Made by a program: the position numbers and the translations under genes. The notes beneath the pieces were generated by a model. It ran no database searches and had not been told where the DNA came from. It worked only from the letters and a program-made list of their open reading frames with translations. From Bradyrhizobium guangdongense (lineage in GTDB: Bacteria > Pseudomonadota > Alphaproteobacteria > Rhizobiales > Xanthobacteraceae), in NCBI RefSeq assembly GCF_004114975.1, contig NZ_CP030051.1:5208001-5272000 (forward strand): a stretch of 64,000 nt of DNA, read 5' to 3'. Of this stretch, positions 63,868-64,000 are shown one piece after another. The first letter of the stretch is position 1, and each line of letters starts with the position of its first letter.

Positions 63868-64000
63868 GCGCCCGGGTAATGCATGGTAAAGTGGCGGACG
63901 TGGGATGCGTCCGTTCCGATCATAGGTGGGAGCGCCTTAAGAAGCCGTTGAGGACGTTGCGCCGAATTCCCCTGGTTTCACCCGGAAACCCAAATAATCG

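Overview
The window is high-GC chromosomal DNA that reads as an alphaproteobacterium of the Bradyrhizobium/Rhodopseudomonas type. The basis is the cytochrome c maturation order ccmI-ccmE-ccmF-ccmH (cycHJKL) leading to degP, a two-component pair and glnE; the oxalotrophy gene set; a DUF1236 protein; and palindromic intergenic repeats of the kind common in Bradyrhizobium. I see no rRNA, tRNA, CRISPR array, integrase or transposase.

Layout. 1-259: 3' end of a cupin like oxalate decarboxylase. 345-3284: Orn/Lys/Arg decarboxylase with a GNAT acetyltransferase. 3288-7103: small proteins, a FlgC-like orphan, a D-2-hydroxyacid dehydrogenase divergent from a two-subunit ThDP decarboxylase (ComDE-like), and DUF1236. 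7217-13610 (minus strand): glyoxylate carboligase route (gcl-hyi-glxR), adenine deaminase and an IclR regulator. 13767-20073: oxalate core, with an ADP-forming acyl-CoA synthetase divergent from gntR, oxc and frc. 20074-24416: accessory stretch with a TetR/SDR pair, a secreted alpha/beta hydrolase, an AHSA1 protein and gene remnants. 24680-32109: Hsp70-like gene, a 45-aa ORF, two OxlT-type transporters, a CBS protein, a PanE-like reductase and an FAH hydrolase. 32293-41991: membrane and periplasmic unknowns, nitronate monooxygenase, quinone reductase, CDF transporter and a PleC-like kinase. 42092-49196: lysR divergent from the NAD-dependent formate dehydrogenase operon fdsGBA-fdhD-fdsD. 49162-61964 (minus): glnE, HK, RR, degP, MCP and ccmH-F-E-I. 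62096-63867: two unknown genes.

How it fits together. Oxalate enters through the OxlT-like carriers. It is activated by Frc (and perhaps by the ADP-forming ligase) and decarboxylated by Oxc to formyl-CoA. Formate is then oxidised by Fds to CO2 and NADH. The PanE-like enzyme is a candidate oxalyl-CoA reductase giving glyoxylate, which Gcl and GlxR would take to glycerate.

The strongest new observation is a 17-bp palindrome, consensus TGGCATNTGGTATACCA. It occurs six times, each copy in the promoter region of an oxalate-locus transcript: acs-like/gntR (two copies), the 45-aa ORF, each oxlT paralogue, and the CBS gene. Five of the six lie 1-3 nt downstream of a -35-like hexamer. This outlines a GntR regulon that includes an uncharacterised 45-residue protein with its own operator, ribosome binding site and terminator.
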